The notes beneath the pieces are model-generated. The model was given only the letters and a program-made list of their open reading frames with translations, did no database searches and was not told where the DNA came from. Positions 9,906-19,165 of a stretch of 52,827 bases of DNA are shown here, in pieces; position 1 is the stretch's first letter; each line of letters starts with the position of its first letter. Both the position numbers and the translations under genes were made by a program. Source of the stretch: an uncultured Eubacterium sp. (GTDB taxonomy: Bacteria > Bacillota > Clostridia > Lachnospirales > Lachnospiraceae); the NCBI GenBank assembly GCA_945946665.1, contig CAMEWO010000014.1, forward strand, positions 1-52,827, in the 5' to 3' direction.

Positions 9906-10835
9906 TTAAAAACCTATTAATGTAATAATATATGTATACACAGGCAGTGTAATAATACTCAGTAACGTTGTGAACACCACTGCCCCTGATGCAAGTTCCT
10001 CATCATTGTTAAATTTTATTGCAAACATTGTAGTAATAGCAGCACATGGACAGGCTTCAAGTATAAGAGCCACCATAGCCACCATATTTCTTATATTCAA
10101 AACATACATTACCAGAAGACAAACCGCAGGTATAAGTATCATTCTCACTGCGATTATAAGAAGAAGCTTGCTGTTCTTTAACAGTCTCTTCAAATCACTG
10201 GAAGCAATGGTGATACCTATAATCAACATAGATACAGGAGTGTTCATGTCCCCAATCAGTCCAATAGGCTCTGATACCACTGCCGGCAGAGGAATTCTTG
10301 CAAAATACACAATAAGTCCCAGGGCTACCGCAATAATACAAGGACATTTAGCTATGGTAACCAGGGCATTCTTTACCTTAGTTTCTCCAGTTACCACAAC
10401 TATTCCAATAGTCCATACAAATATATTGAACATTGAAAGAAATGCTGTGGCATACAGAAGTCCCTCCTGTCCAAACATTGCCTTTATCAGAGGAAATCCC
10501 ATATATCCAGCATTAGAAAACATACAGGCAAATCTTGTAATCTTCTTACTGTCTGTTTTTATCCGGGATGTCACTGCAAAGGACACAATAAAGCCTATTA
10601 CAAGAAGAAGTGTGCTGTATCCAAATGCCCTGATAAGATTAGCACTCTTCTGTGGGTCATACTCAATAGTATAGGAATCAAACGCCATACAGGATACTAT
10701 TAAGTAAATCAAAATATTAGACAGGGTCTTAGTTCCATCCTTGTTAACCAGCCCTGCCTTATATATACATGCACCTGCAAATATTATTATAAAAAGTTCA
10801 ATAACCTGCTTTACAGCGATTGTTGCGATTTCCAT
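9906..10835 (-). CDS. AEC family transporter
   Basis: A 309-aa integral membrane protein with about ten hydrophobic segments and the two-half layout of the auxin efflux carrier/AEC family, including MFSNAGYMGFPLIKAMFG and a C-terminal ACPCAAITTMFAIKF segment. Bacterial members move organic acids such as malate or other dicarboxylates. AAGGAG precedes the ATG. It lies 55 bp downstream of the next minus-strand ORF's neighbourhood and upstream of the panE-like gene, so the two may be co-transcribed. The substrate is not assignable from sequence. Confidence 0.88.
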   Translation of the reverse strand: MEIATIAVKQVIELFIIIFAGACIYKAGLVNKDGTKTLSNILIYLIVSCMAFDSYTIEYDPQKSANLIRAFGYSTLLLVIGFIVSFAVTSRIKTDSKKITRFACMFSNAGYMGFPLIKAMFGQEGLLYATAFLSMFNIFVWTIGIVVVTGETKVKNALVTIAKCPCIIAVALGLIVYFARIPLPAVVSEPIGLIGDMNTPVSMLIIGITIASSDLKRLLKNSKLLLIIAVRMILIPAVCLLVMYVLNIRNMVAMVALILEACPCAAITTMFAIKFNNDEELASGAVVFTTLLSIITLPVYTYIITLIGF

Positions 10836-10954
10836 GTCTTTCTCCTTTGTCTCCTGTATTCGGCATCTATAACACCTTTAATTCTGGAAGAAGCCTTCAC
10901 GGTGAATTATTGTATCACAGATTCAGAAGAAAAAACATAGATAAATTGTCTTGT

Positions 10955-13339
10955 TTATGCTGTCTTTTCGAAATGATTTTCTACATTTTCCACAATACGT
11001 GACAGTATCCTGAAAAGTGATTCTGCTGCAAATGAGAAAACTACGAAAAGAAGCACGCATATTCTTGACATGCTTTTAATTGCAAAAAGTTCATTAAGCA
11101 CAACAGCACACAATACAAATGCAATCATATTGCATACAAGCACTGTTCCTCTGTATTTGTTAAGAGGCATTGATATCTTAAATAAAATCATAAATCCTAC
11201 AATAGCTAACAACATGGTAGCTGCAGTTGCAATATCCTCAGATGGCAGCCCAAACACCTTGCCGCACACTACCAGTGCCGCAATTGCCAGAGCATCAGTA
11301 AGTCCTGCCGGAAGAGCCTTTAAGAATACATTCTTAAGGAACTTTCCCTCTATCCTGTTGCCGTTGGATTCCATGGCAAGGAAGAATGCCGGAATTCCTA
11401 TATTAAACATACTTATAAGTGATATCTGTGATGGTTCCAGCGGATATGTCACCATAAGCACCGCTGCAAACAGCGACATAAGCAGTGAGAATATATTCTT
11501 TACCAGAAACAGGCTGGCAGAGCGCTGGACATTATTAACCACTCTTCGTCCCTCCATAACCACAGATGGCATATGTGAGAAATCTGAATCTAATAAAACA
11601 ACCTGGGCTGCCTGGGCTGCTGCATCACTTCCTGAACTAAATGCAACACTACAGTCTGCGTCTCTAAGCGCCAGTATATCATTAACTCCATCGCCGGTCA
11701 TTGCCACTGTATGCCCCTGTTTCTTCAAGGAATTCACAATCTGTTTCTTCTGCTTAGGAGTAACACGTCCAAATACAGTATATTTTCTCACCGCTATATC
11801 AATATCAGCTGTATTCTTAAGTTTTCTTGCATCTATATACTTTTCTGCATTCCTGATTCCGGCTTTCGCAGCCACTTCTGAGGCTGTTTCAGGATTATCT
11901 CCTGATATAACCATTACAGACACTCCCTGATTATCAAAATACTGGAATGTTTTCTTTGCCTGTTTTCTAATAGGATTAGTAAGTGTAATGAATCCCAGCG
12001 GGGTAAATTTACCTGTTAATGGCTTTCCATCCACCACTCCATCGTAGGATCCAAATGCCAGAATACGATATCCCTTGGACTGAAGCTCTGACAGCTTATC
12101 ACTGTAATTATCATATGCATCTCCCAGCACAGCATCAGGAGCACCAAGAATATATGAATTTTCCTGATATGTCGCACCACAGTACTTCACTTCAGATGAG
12201 AATGATGTAATCGAATCTGGCTTCCTCATCTTAACATCTGACTTATCTTTAAAGAAAGCTTTAAGAGCTTTCATAGTTATATTGTCAGCAGTCATTGCCA
12301 TGCAGAACTGTGCAAGAGTCTCTGTCCATCCCTTATCAGTAAGATCTTTTCCTTCTTCCGTCAACAGATCCGCTGCCATATCTGAAGCAGATATAATATC
12401 ACTTACAGACATGGTATTCTCTGTGATTGTTCCCGTTTTATCAACACATAGCACATCAACTCTTGCCAGGGTTTCGATACTTTTCATATCATGAAGGAGA
12501 ACGCTCTGCTTTGCCAGCCTCATGGTACTTACCGCAAGGGCAATAGTGGTAAGAAGATATAACCCTTCAGGTATCATACCGATAACGGCTGCCACCATGG
12601 ACACAATACTCTCACTGAAGCTCTCTTTATTGACGAAATATCCCTGGTAAAACAGAATTATACCAATTGGGATAATAACTATTCCCACCCATTTAATAAG
12701 ATTATTAATTGAGCGGATCATCTCTGAAAGTTCCTGCTTCTTTTCAGATTTTGCCTCCAGCGTAAGCCTTGAAATATAAGAATCCTTTCCAACCTTCTCT
12801 ATTACAGCCCTGCATTCACCAGACACAATAAAACTGCCTGATAAAAGTCTGCCATTCTTACCCTTCTCAATCTCGTCGGATTCACCTGTAAGAAGAGATT
12901 CATTAACCTTAACTGAACCACTGATTATAACTGCATCTGCCGGAATCTGGTCTCCTGCTGTAAATATTGCAAGGTCATCTACCACCAGCTGCTCTGACAT
13001 TATCTTTTTCTTCTTGCCATCTCTTATTACTTTTGTATGAGGCGCATTAATAAGATTCATCTTAGCCAGTGTATCTCTGGCTCTTATCTCCTGAATAATT
13101 CCTATCAGTGCATTACCAATTACCACCGGCAAAAATGTAAGGCTTCTGAAAGACCCAGCGACACACACAAGTATCGCCAATATAAGGAAAATCATGTTAA
13201 AATATGTCAGAAGATTCCCCTTAATAATATCCTTATTAGTTTTAGTTCCCGGATCCACCGGCTCATTAACCTGATGATTCTGTATCCTTTCAGATACCTC
13301 CTGGGATGTCAGTCCTGAATATTCACTGATATCTTCCAT
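10955..13339 (-). CDS. cation-transporting P-type ATPase (CtpE-like)
   Basis: A 794-aa P-type ATPase. It has the actuator motif TGES (in NESLLTGESDEIE), the phosphorylation motif DKTGT with the phospho-acceptor Asp at about residue 300, and the hinge motif GDGVND. The order of hydrophobic segments is standard: two pairs before the catalytic domain and a cluster after it. The IPADAVIISGSVKVNES and RRVVNNVQRSASLF segments resemble the CtpE-type HAD-IC subgroup linked to calcium uptake, but ion specificity is inference. An in-frame TTG at 13348 is an alternative start; the ATG at 13339 is preferred. It is distinct from the riboswitch-controlled ATPase at 25760. Confidence 0.9.
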   Translation of the reverse strand: MEDISEYSGLTSQEVSERIQNHQVNEPVDPGTKTNKDIIKGNLLTYFNMIFLILAILVCVAGSFRSLTFLPVVIGNALIGIIQEIRARDTLAKMNLINAPHTKVIRDGKKKKIMSEQLVVDDLAIFTAGDQIPADAVIISGSVKVNESLLTGESDEIEKGKNGRLLSGSFIVSGECRAVIEKVGKDSYISRLTLEAKSEKKQELSEMIRSINNLIKWVGIVIIPIGIILFYQGYFVNKESFSESIVSMVAAVIGMIPEGLYLLTTIALAVSTMRLAKQSVLLHDMKSIETLARVDVLCVDKTGTITENTMSVSDIISASDMAADLLTEEGKDLTDKGWTETLAQFCMAMTADNITMKALKAFFKDKSDVKMRKPDSITSFSSEVKYCGATYQENSYILGAPDAVLGDAYDNYSDKLSELQSKGYRILAFGSYDGVVDGKPLTGKFTPLGFITLTNPIRKQAKKTFQYFDNQGVSVMVISGDNPETASEVAAKAGIRNAEKYIDARKLKNTADIDIAVRKYTVFGRVTPKQKKQIVNSLKKQGHTVAMTGDGVNDILALRDADCSVAFSSGSDAAAQAAQVVLLDSDFSHMPSVVMEGRRVVNNVQRSASLFLVKNIFSLLMSLFAAVLMVTYPLEPSQISLISMFNIGIPAFFLAMESNGNRIEGKFLKNVFLKALPAGLTDALAIAALVVCGKVFGLPSEDIATAATMLLAIVGFMILFKISMPLNKYRGTVLVCNMIAFVLCAVVLNELFAIKSMSRICVLLFVVFSFAAESLFRILSRIVENVENHFEKTA

Positions 13340-13417
13340 AATAATCAAAGCCCTTCCTGCCTGTCATTCCCATAACCTGATGAAGCCTTACTTATACACC
13401 AGTCCTTCAGTTATGTT

Positions 13418-14764
13418 CTATCTTGATTCCCTCGATGTGTATTCTTTTTTGGTAACCAGGCTCTTATATGCAGGTCTGATTATCTTATCTGTCGTTACAA
13501 GCTCCTCCATTCGGTGGGCACTCCATCCGGCAATTCTTGCTATGGCAAACAATGGTGTATACAGTTGTCTTGGAATACCAAGCATTTCATACACAAATCC
13601 GCTGTAGAAGTCCACATTAGGGCTGACCCCTTTATATATCTTACGCTCTCTTGCAATAAGCACAGGAGCAATCTTCTCCACATTATTGTAGAGCAGCATA
13701 TCATCCTGTCTTCCCTTCTCTGCTGCCAGCTGTTCCACAAATCCCTTAAACACTCTTTCTCTTGGATCTGACAGAGAGTAAACGGCATGACCCATTCCAT
13801 ATATCAGACCCTTATGGTCAAATGCCTGCTTGTTAAGGATTTTATCAAGATATGCCTCGATAGCTTCCTCATCAGAGTAATCTGACACATGCTTTTTAAT
13901 GTCGTCCATCATATTCATAACCATCAGATTAGCTCCTCCATGTTTCCTTCCCTTCAGAGAAGACATGGCTGCTGCAATGGCTGCATATGTGTCTGAACCA
14001 GATGAGGTAACAACTCTTGTTGTAAATGTGGAATTGTTACCGCCACCATGCTCCATATGAAGCAGCAGGGCAATATCAAGAACCCTTGCCTCCAATTCAG
14101 TATATCCCATATCAGGTCTTAATAATCTTAAGAAATTCTCAGCAATAGAAGCTGATTTGTCTGGTCTGTGGATATACATACTGTCATCATTCTCATAATG
14201 ATTGTAAGCGTGATATCCATACACAGCCAGCATAGGAAATGTGCTGATTAACTGTATGCACTGTCTTAACACATTATCCAGTGTCAATACATCCCTTCTA
14301 TCATCATATGATGCCAGAGTAAGAATACTTCTGGTCATAGTATTCATAATATCCTCACTTGGTGCTTTCATAATTACATCTCTTGTAAAGTTTGTGGGAA
14401 GGTCCATACATCCTGACAATACACCCTTGAACTCGTCCAGTTCCTGCTGGTTTGGCAGTTCACCAAATAAAAGAAGATAAGCCCCCTCTTCAAATATAAA
14501 TCTTTTACCACTGCCACCCTTAACCAGATCCTTTACATCATATCCTCTGTAAAGAAGTTCTCCGTCACATGGCACCTTATGTCCGTCCACAGTATCAAAG
14601 GCTCTCACTGATGAAATGTTGGTTAGTCCTGTTAAAACACCTTCTCCGTTCTCGTCTCTTAGTCCCTTTTTAACTCCATATTCATCATAGAGTTTTTTAT
14701 CAATCTGGTCATTCTTAATGCAAAGCTGTGCAAGTTTTTCTGTATAGCCGTCGATTTTTTCCAT
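13418..14764 (-). CDS. gltA: citrate synthase
   Basis: A 448-aa protein of the citrate synthase family. The three catalytic regions are visible: the His in LHMEHGGGNNSTF, the His in YGMGHAVYSLSDPRE, and the Asp in SPNVDFYSGFVYEMLGIP. It condenses oxaloacetate with acetyl-CoA to give citrate, feeding glutamate synthesis in an anaerobe with an incomplete TCA cycle. The length and HGGGNN form fit the Clostridial branch. AAAGGCGG precedes the ATG. A structured region with a 12-bp inverted repeat lies 80-150 bp upstream (14844-14916) and may control expression. No aconitase or isocitrate dehydrogenase gene is adjacent. Confidence 0.94.
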   Translation of the reverse strand: MEKIDGYTEKLAQLCIKNDQIDKKLYDEYGVKKGLRDENGEGVLTGLTNISSVRAFDTVDGHKVPCDGELLYRGYDVKDLVKGGSGKRFIFEEGAYLLLFGELPNQQELDEFKGVLSGCMDLPTNFTRDVIMKAPSEDIMNTMTRSILTLASYDDRRDVLTLDNVLRQCIQLISTFPMLAVYGYHAYNHYENDDSMYIHRPDKSASIAENFLRLLRPDMGYTELEARVLDIALLLHMEHGGGNNSTFTTRVVTSSGSDTYAAIAAAMSSLKGRKHGGANLMVMNMMDDIKKHVSDYSDEEAIEAYLDKILNKQAFDHKGLIYGMGHAVYSLSDPRERVFKGFVEQLAAEKGRQDDMLLYNNVEKIAPVLIARERKIYKGVSPNVDFYSGFVYEMLGIPRQLYTPLFAIARIAGWSAHRMEELVTTDKIIRPAYKSLVTKKEYTSRESR

Positions 14765-14843
14765 TTTACCGCCTTTCCAATGGACTTTGCCATTAATCTT
14801 TCTAATCTTATCTTTGCAACCTATATCTATTTTATAACATTTT

Positions 14844-14916
14844 CAGGGTAAGCATGTCAAAATCCCCCACCCCAGACAAAAAATGCCAAGATGCAGTAAC
14901 GGCAATGCTTACCCTG
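14844..14916 (-). promoter_or_regulatory. structured 5' region upstream of citrate synthase
   Basis: The perfect 12-bp arms CAGGGTAAGCAT (14844-14855) and ATGCTTACCCTG (14905-14916) enclose about 49 nt. Read on the minus strand, the interior holds TGCC...GGCA followed by TTTTTT, which looks like a small terminator, and then a G-run (GGGGTGGGGG). This nested arrangement, in the presumed leader of the citrate synthase gene, suggests an RNA switch or an operator. It matches no riboswitch class I know. Confidence 0.5.
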
Positions 14917-14952
14917 ATTTTACGCTAATATTGTTTATAATATTTTAATGAT

Positions 14953-14981
14953 GTGAGTGTCAAAAGCATTTTGCCACTCAC
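14953..14981 (-). terminator. hairpin immediately after the VanY-like gene
   Basis: The stem GTGAGTG/CACTCAC (14953-14959, 14975-14981) continues into CAAAA-GCA-TTTTG. It starts at the stop codon of the VanY-like gene. There is no clean U-tract, so termination may be partial. Confidence 0.6.
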
Positions 14982-15992
14982 TTAATCTGGATATTTGCTT
15001 GTAATCCCAAAGTATTCCTCCAATGACAGCCAATCACCGCCATTGTACAGTTTCTCAGCCAGCTCTGTTCCAACGTAGCGAAGATGCCATGACTCATGCT
15101 GATATCCTGTATATTCGTCCTTTCCCTTAGGAAATCTGATGCAGAACCCATATTTGTAACAGTTGTCATTGACCCACTTCCCTTCAGCTGTATTGGCAAA
15201 TGTATCATCAATGCTGTTTAGGTCAAAGCAGAGTCCTGTCTGGTGCTCAGAGTTACCTGGTCTTGAAGAATAAGTATCAGCCAGAGCCTTTCCATCCTTG
15301 GCAACATAATTGTTATACAGTGTCTTCTGGACCTGGAAAGACCTGTAGCCACTGGATATATACAGATTCAGTTTCTTTGCAGTAGCAGCAGCCTGAAGCT
15401 GTCTCCATGCAGTCATTAAATCCTTATCAAGGCTCTTGGTACTTCTCCCCTCTGTTACCGGAACTTCCGGATTAGTTGGAATAAAATCCTCTGGCAATTG
15501 GTATGTCTTATTGGCAATCAGCACACCATCCACATAGGTAACTCCATCTACTTCCTCTATAGTATATCCTTTTTCTGTTGTTCCAATCACCTTGTGGAGT
15601 TTTCCGTCTTCGCCTGTATATTCTTTTTCCTGTACGGAATTACCGCTGTTATTCTGTCCATTATCCTGATTATTATTCTGACCATCACTCTGGGACTGGT
15701 TTCCCTGTCCATTCTGATTTTCAGGCTGGCTGGCTGCAGGTGTTGTAGCATTGTCTGTCTGTTGTTTTTTATCATTACCACAGCTTTTTATTAATACTGA
15801 AATAAGAATTACTATTAATAGTACCAGTATTGATGATACAGCCATAAGCTGCTGTCTTTTCCTTCTCATTTCTCTCTGTTTTCTTGACATTCTCTTTGGT
15901 CCCGGTCTGCCGCCCAAAGATCCTGCCTGAATGCCTGATGGCCTGTTCCCTGATGACCTTGACTGGCTGACGTTTTTTCTGCTGTCTCCCAT
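14982..15992 (-). CDS. VanY-like D-alanyl-D-alanine carboxypeptidase (M15 family)
   Basis: A 336-aa membrane-anchored protein. A basic, Arg/Lys-rich cytoplasmic N-terminus precedes one TM helix (about residues 50-68, LMAVSSILVLLIVILISVLI). A low-complexity Asn/Gln/Ser/Gly linker follows. The C-terminal catalytic domain has the M15B signatures SSGYRS, SRPGNSEHQTGLCFDL and HESWHLRYVG, which contain the zinc-binding His and Asp residues. It would trim the terminal D-Ala from peptidoglycan stem peptides outside the membrane. The ribosome site GGAGG is 12 nt from the ATG, slightly long. No vancomycin resistance genes are adjacent, so a housekeeping role is likelier. Confidence 0.92.
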   Translation of the reverse strand: MGDSRKNVSQSRSSGNRPSGIQAGSLGGRPGPKRMSRKQREMRRKRQQLMAVSSILVLLIVILISVLIKSCGNDKKQQTDNATTPAASQPENQNGQGNQSQSDGQNNNQDNGQNNSGNSVQEKEYTGEDGKLHKVIGTTEKGYTIEEVDGVTYVDGVLIANKTYQLPEDFIPTNPEVPVTEGRSTKSLDKDLMTAWRQLQAAATAKKLNLYISSGYRSFQVQKTLYNNYVAKDGKALADTYSSRPGNSEHQTGLCFDLNSIDDTFANTAEGKWVNDNCYKYGFCIRFPKGKDEYTGYQHESWHLRYVGTELAEKLYNGGDWLSLEEYFGITSKYPD

Positions 15993-16048
15993 TTTAAAAT
16001 GATACCTCCATATAAGTTAATCACTCTTATGGTTCATTGTATCATAAA

Positions 16049-17071
16049 TCACAGAAGTTTTTCCAGTTCTTTCAGCTTCTTTCTGGCTTCTGGTGAAACA
16101 TATCTGGGTACCTGTATCTGGACTGTAACATACTGGTCTCCCCTTATGCTGTTATTTTTCATGGAAGGTGCTCCTTTACCTCGTAGACGAATCTTACTTC
16201 CAGATTGGATTCCCTCCTTTATCTTACAACTCACATCACCTGTCACTGTGTGTACAATAGCTTCTCCTCCAAGCACTGCTGTAGTATATGGAATATTAAT
16301 GGTAGTGTATATATCAAGGCCTTTACGGTCAAATCCCGGCTTTTTCTCCACATTGATGTTAAGGAAAAGGTCCCCTGCATTGCCACTTCCAGATGACCTT
16401 CCTCCCTGGCCTTTAAGCCTTACCTTGCTGCCTGTATCCACACCTGCAGGGATATGCACTCTTAAGGACTGGGTCTTACCAGTTTCATCCTGAAGAGTAA
16501 TATTCTTATCACAGCCTGTCACAGCCTCATCAAAACTTATTGTAATATCAGCCTGGGCATCTGCTCCCTTCCTGCCTGCTCCATTAAAGCCTCCCCTGCC
16601 GGTTCTGCCAGAACCACCAAATCCGGAGCTACCAAATCCTGAGCCTCCAAAGCCTGAACCGCCAAAACCAGAACCGCCAAAGCCTGAACCAGCACCTCCA
16701 AAGCCGCCAAATATATTATCAAATATATCACCGAAATCCTCTGCGCCAGTGCCATCAAAGTGGAATTCATAGGTACCATTTCCGTTACCCATCCCACCGC
16801 CATATTTTTCGTATTCCTCAGCTTTCTTAGGGTCAAAGCCCTCCTGAAATGCCATATAGCCATATTTGTCATACAGCTTACGTTTTTCGGGGTCACCTAT
16901 AATAGCATAGCTTTCATTAATTTCCTTAAATTTTTCTTCAGCCTGGGGATTCCCGGCATTAGTATCAGGATGGTATTTCTTTGCCAGCTTTCGATAAGCC
17001 TTCTTTATGGTGCTTTCATCTGCATCTTTTGCAACTCCAAGTATCTCATAACAATCTTTTCTTGCAGGCAT
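16049..17071 (-). CDS. DnaJ/CbpA-type Hsp40 co-chaperone
   Basis: A 340-aa Hsp40. The J domain (residues 1-70) has YEILGV and the essential HPD in KKYHPDTN. A long Gly/Phe-rich linker follows, with GFGGSG repeated several times. The two beta-sandwich C-terminal domains come next (VTGCDKNITL onward). The Cys-rich zinc finger of canonical DnaJ is absent, so this is a type II (CbpA-like) protein. It stimulates DnaK ATPase and delivers clients. The ATG at 17071 follows GGAGGTGA; an upstream in-frame ATT-GTT-ATG context makes the earlier start unlikely. It is the second gene of a heat-shock operon with hsp20, presumably under CIRCE control. Confidence 0.92.
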   Translation of the reverse strand: MPARKDCYEILGVAKDADESTIKKAYRKLAKKYHPDTNAGNPQAEEKFKEINESYAIIGDPEKRKLYDKYGYMAFQEGFDPKKAEEYEKYGGGMGNGNGTYEFHFDGTGAEDFGDIFDNIFGGFGGAGSGFGGSGFGGSGFGGSGFGSSGFGGSGRTGRGGFNGAGRKGADAQADITISFDEAVTGCDKNITLQDETGKTQSLRVHIPAGVDTGSKVRLKGQGGRSSGSGNAGDLFLNINVEKKPGFDRKGLDIYTTINIPYTTAVLGGEAIVHTVTGDVSCKIKEGIQSGSKIRLRGKGAPSMKNNSIRGDQYVTVQIQVPRYVSPEARKKLKELEKLL

Positions 17072-17097
17072 AACAATCACCTCCCTTTCAGATTAAA

Positions 17098-17135
17098 ACT
17101 GGCTGCCGCACTAATATTGGTGTGCGGCAGCCAGT
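17098..17135. terminator. hairpin between hsp20 and dnaJ
   Basis: Near-perfect arms ACTGGCTGCCGCA and TGCGGCAGCCAGT pair around an 11- to 12-nt loop. On the minus strand the hairpin is followed only by TTTTAATC, so it is a weak terminator or an RNA processing/stability element. It would lower dnaJ expression relative to hsp20. Confidence 0.65.
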
Positions 17136-17153
17136 AATCTAAATAACCTGTTA

Positions 17154-17576
17154 TCAGTCAATTGATATAAACTTATTCTCTTTTGCTCTTGCTGTCTTAT
17201 CAATCTTAGGAACAATAAATGTAAGAACTCCATTCTCAAATTTTGCTTTGATATCCTGCTGGGTAATTTCCTCCCCAACATAGAAACTCCTGCTGCATCC
17301 ACCTGAATAACGTTCCCTGCAAAGATATTTTACATTCTTGTCTGTTTCATCCTCAGCATTTGTAGCTGTAATTACCAGATATCCGTCCTTAAGTTCACCC
17401 TTTACATTCTCTTTCTTAAATCCTGGAAGATTAATGATAATCTCATACTCTGTGTCTGATTCCTTAATATCTGTCTGCATCAGCCCTGTTGTATTGCTCT
17501 TGGTTCTGTATGAGTCTGATGGAACTGAGAAAAAGTTATCCAATAAAGAATTATCAAAAAAATTAGTCATTAACAT
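17154..17576 (-). CDS. Hsp20/alpha-crystallin small heat-shock protein
   Basis: A 140-aa small heat-shock protein. The alpha-crystallin core spans about residues 38-135: IKESDTEYEIIINLPGFKKENV, then the GVLTF-type motif (FENGVLTFIVPK) before a short tail. It binds unfolding proteins without ATP and hands them to DnaK/DnaJ. AGGAG precedes the ATG by 9 nt. It is the first gene of the CIRCE-controlled transcript, followed by the DnaJ-like gene after an 80-bp gap with a hairpin. Confidence 0.94.
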   Translation of the reverse strand: MLMTNFFDNSLLDNFFSVPSDSYRTKSNTTGLMQTDIKESDTEYEIIINLPGFKKENVKGELKDGYLVITATNAEDETDKNVKYLCRERYSGGCSRSFYVGEEITQQDIKAKFENGVLTFIVPKIDKTARAKENKFISID

Positions 17577-17637
17577 AAGTCATATCTCCTTTCATTCTTC
17601 CACATTCAATGTGGTCCATATCTTATTTACAAGTGTA

Positions 17638-17666
17638 GTTATATCACTTCTGTTAGCACTCGTCAA
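17638..17666 (-). promoter_or_regulatory. promoter of hsp20-dnaJ
   Basis: On the minus strand, -35 TTGACG (17661-17666) and -10 TATAAC (17638-17643) are spaced by exactly 17 bp. The -35 lies inside the CIRCE operator, so bound HrcA would block RNA polymerase. Confidence 0.8.
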
Positions 17667-17679
17667 TAGCGAGTGCTAA
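17653..17679. promoter_or_regulatory. CIRCE operator (HrcA binding site)
   Basis: A perfect match to the CIRCE consensus: TTAGCACTC (17653-17661), nine bases, GAGTGCTAA (17671-17679). HrcA binds this inverted repeat and represses class I heat-shock genes. Its position over the -35 region of the hsp20 promoter makes HrcA control of this operon very likely. Confidence 0.95.
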
Positions 17680-17819
17680 TAAAAATTATAAAATAAATAT
17701 AAAGTAACGGATTTGCCATATATTAAGGCTGAAATACCACTTCAACCCATGGACTTTACTCCGTCACTTTATATCCACTTAGTATATTCACTTAATAAAA
17801 TAATATTCAAAACCGCTGA

Positions 17820-18398
17820 TTATGCTGCATTAACCTGTACATGCTGGGCATAGTCACCGCCTACCAGCAGGTTAAATATATATGTTACAATAGCAAAGAT
17901 ATATGCACAGTCTATCTGGCAACATGGAATCTCTTTCAGATACATATCATGGAGTTCCATAATCCTTGCAAATATATCATTAACTTCATTCAAAGTTTCA
18001 CCACTTATGTTATTATGCATAGCCTCCTCAAGTTCCTCATGAAGACGCATCTCATATTCTCTGTGTTCCCCAATGGTTCCCTTGAAATGGCTGTTATGTG
18101 CATAAGTAAATGAATCTGCTGAATAATGAAGAAGCATTCCAACATGGATGTACTTCATAATGCTGTTAGCCTTGTCACTATTAACAGACTCAACAAGACG
18201 CTTCATATAATCCATGGAATTCTCGTAATTATGTCCTCTTAACTTCTGTCCGCCATCGCTTCTTCTAAAATATGTATATACAGTAATATCAGGAATGACA
18301 CTACCAATAACCAGCGCCCATCTGTGTCTGAACTTAAGCTTACAGTTAAGGGATTCTACAAGGTACTGAGACACATTCTTGTGGTCTTTAAATTTCAT
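17820..18398 (-). CDS. zinc-dependent phospholipase C family protein
   Basis: A 192-aa protein with the spaced His/Asp residues of the zinc-dependent phospholipase C/D-like fold: FRHRWALVIGSVIPDI near the N-terminus, MLLHYSADSFTYAHN in the middle, then EHREYEMRLHEELEE. No signal peptide is visible, so it may be cytoplasmic rather than a secreted toxin-like enzyme. It is preceded by AAAGGAAG. The gap to hsp20 (17577-17819) holds the CIRCE promoter and no gene. The substrate is unknown. Confidence 0.75.
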   Translation of the reverse strand: MKFKDHKNVSQYLVESLNCKLKFRHRWALVIGSVIPDITVYTYFRRSDGGQKLRGHNYENSMDYMKRLVESVNSDKANSIMKYIHVGMLLHYSADSFTYAHNSHFKGTIGEHREYEMRLHEELEEAMHNNISGETLNEVNDIFARIMELHDMYLKEIPCCQIDCAYIFAIVTYIFNLLVGGDYAQHVQVNAA

Positions 18399-18478
18399 TG
18401 ATGAAGCTTCCTTTCAAATTTTCTCAAGAATGATTATAGCATATATTTTAAATGATTCAACGGAAATATTTGTAAATG

Positions 18479-19165
18479 CTATGCTTTTTTAATTCTCATA
18501 GATTTAAGATACACCTTCTGCTGTGGAGTAATACGATAGCTTTCCACCGCTTTCTGTATGGTTTTGTTATGAACCCATGGTGTAAGTTTCCTGTCCTCAA
18601 TATAATCTATTGTGCTGCCCCACTGCTTTGCCAGTGCTGTGGCAAAATACCATGCCACCATCATATTAACATAATACTCCTCAGACTTAACACCTGCTGC
18701 CATAGCAAGATACCTCTTATCAAAATGTTCATCGAGAAACAATCTCATAAGTACCCCTACAGCATACCTTACAGTGTAAGTCCTGTCTGACTTAATCCAG
18801 ACTTTCACCTCTGTCATCAGTTTGTCCAGATTCTTCTTAAAACAGTCAGGAACTCCTGAATCGCACACTGCCCAGTTATCAACATAGGGAAGGAATTCAT
18901 TTATATATTTTATGCAGGTATCATAATCCTTTATGTTACATAAAAGTATCATGTGGAGAGCATTTTCCTCATAATATGTATGTGGCAGTTCAGTAATAAA
19001 CTTCTCCCACTCCCCCGTTTTATATAGTGTCCTGGCATATTTTCTGATTTCAGGAATTCTTACTCCAATAACTGATTCCTTAGGAACTCCCGGCAGAAGA
19101 CTGCTGTTGAAATCCCTGTATTCCAGATCCTGCATATCCATAAGACTTTTCTGAATATCTGTCAT
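18479..19165 (-). CDS. DNA alkylation repair protein (AlkD-like)
   Basis: A 228-aa all-helical HEAT-like protein of the DNA alkylation repair family. Recognisable segments are GVRIPEIRKYAR, NWAVCDSGVPDCF and YYVNMMVAWYFATAL. AlkD-type glycosylases excise bulky or positively charged alkylated bases. The ATG at 19165 overlaps the TGA of the upstream 77-aa gene in an ATGA, which fixes this start over an earlier ATG at 19186 and implies translational coupling. Confidence 0.87.
   Translation of the reverse strand: MTDIQKSLMDMQDLEYRDFNSSLLPGVPKESVIGVRIPEIRKYARTLYKTGEWEKFITELPHTYYEENALHMILLCNIKDYDTCIKYINEFLPYVDNWAVCDSGVPDCFKKNLDKLMTEVKVWIKSDRTYTVRYAVGVLMRLFLDEHFDKRYLAMAAGVKSEEYYVNMMVAWYFATALAKQWGSTIDYIEDRKLTPWVHNKTIQKAVESYRITPQQKVYLKSMRIKKA

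Noticed and set aside
16600-16700. Tandem DNA repeat
   Set aside because: It encodes the Gly/Phe-rich linker of the DnaJ-like protein, so it is explained by protein repeats.
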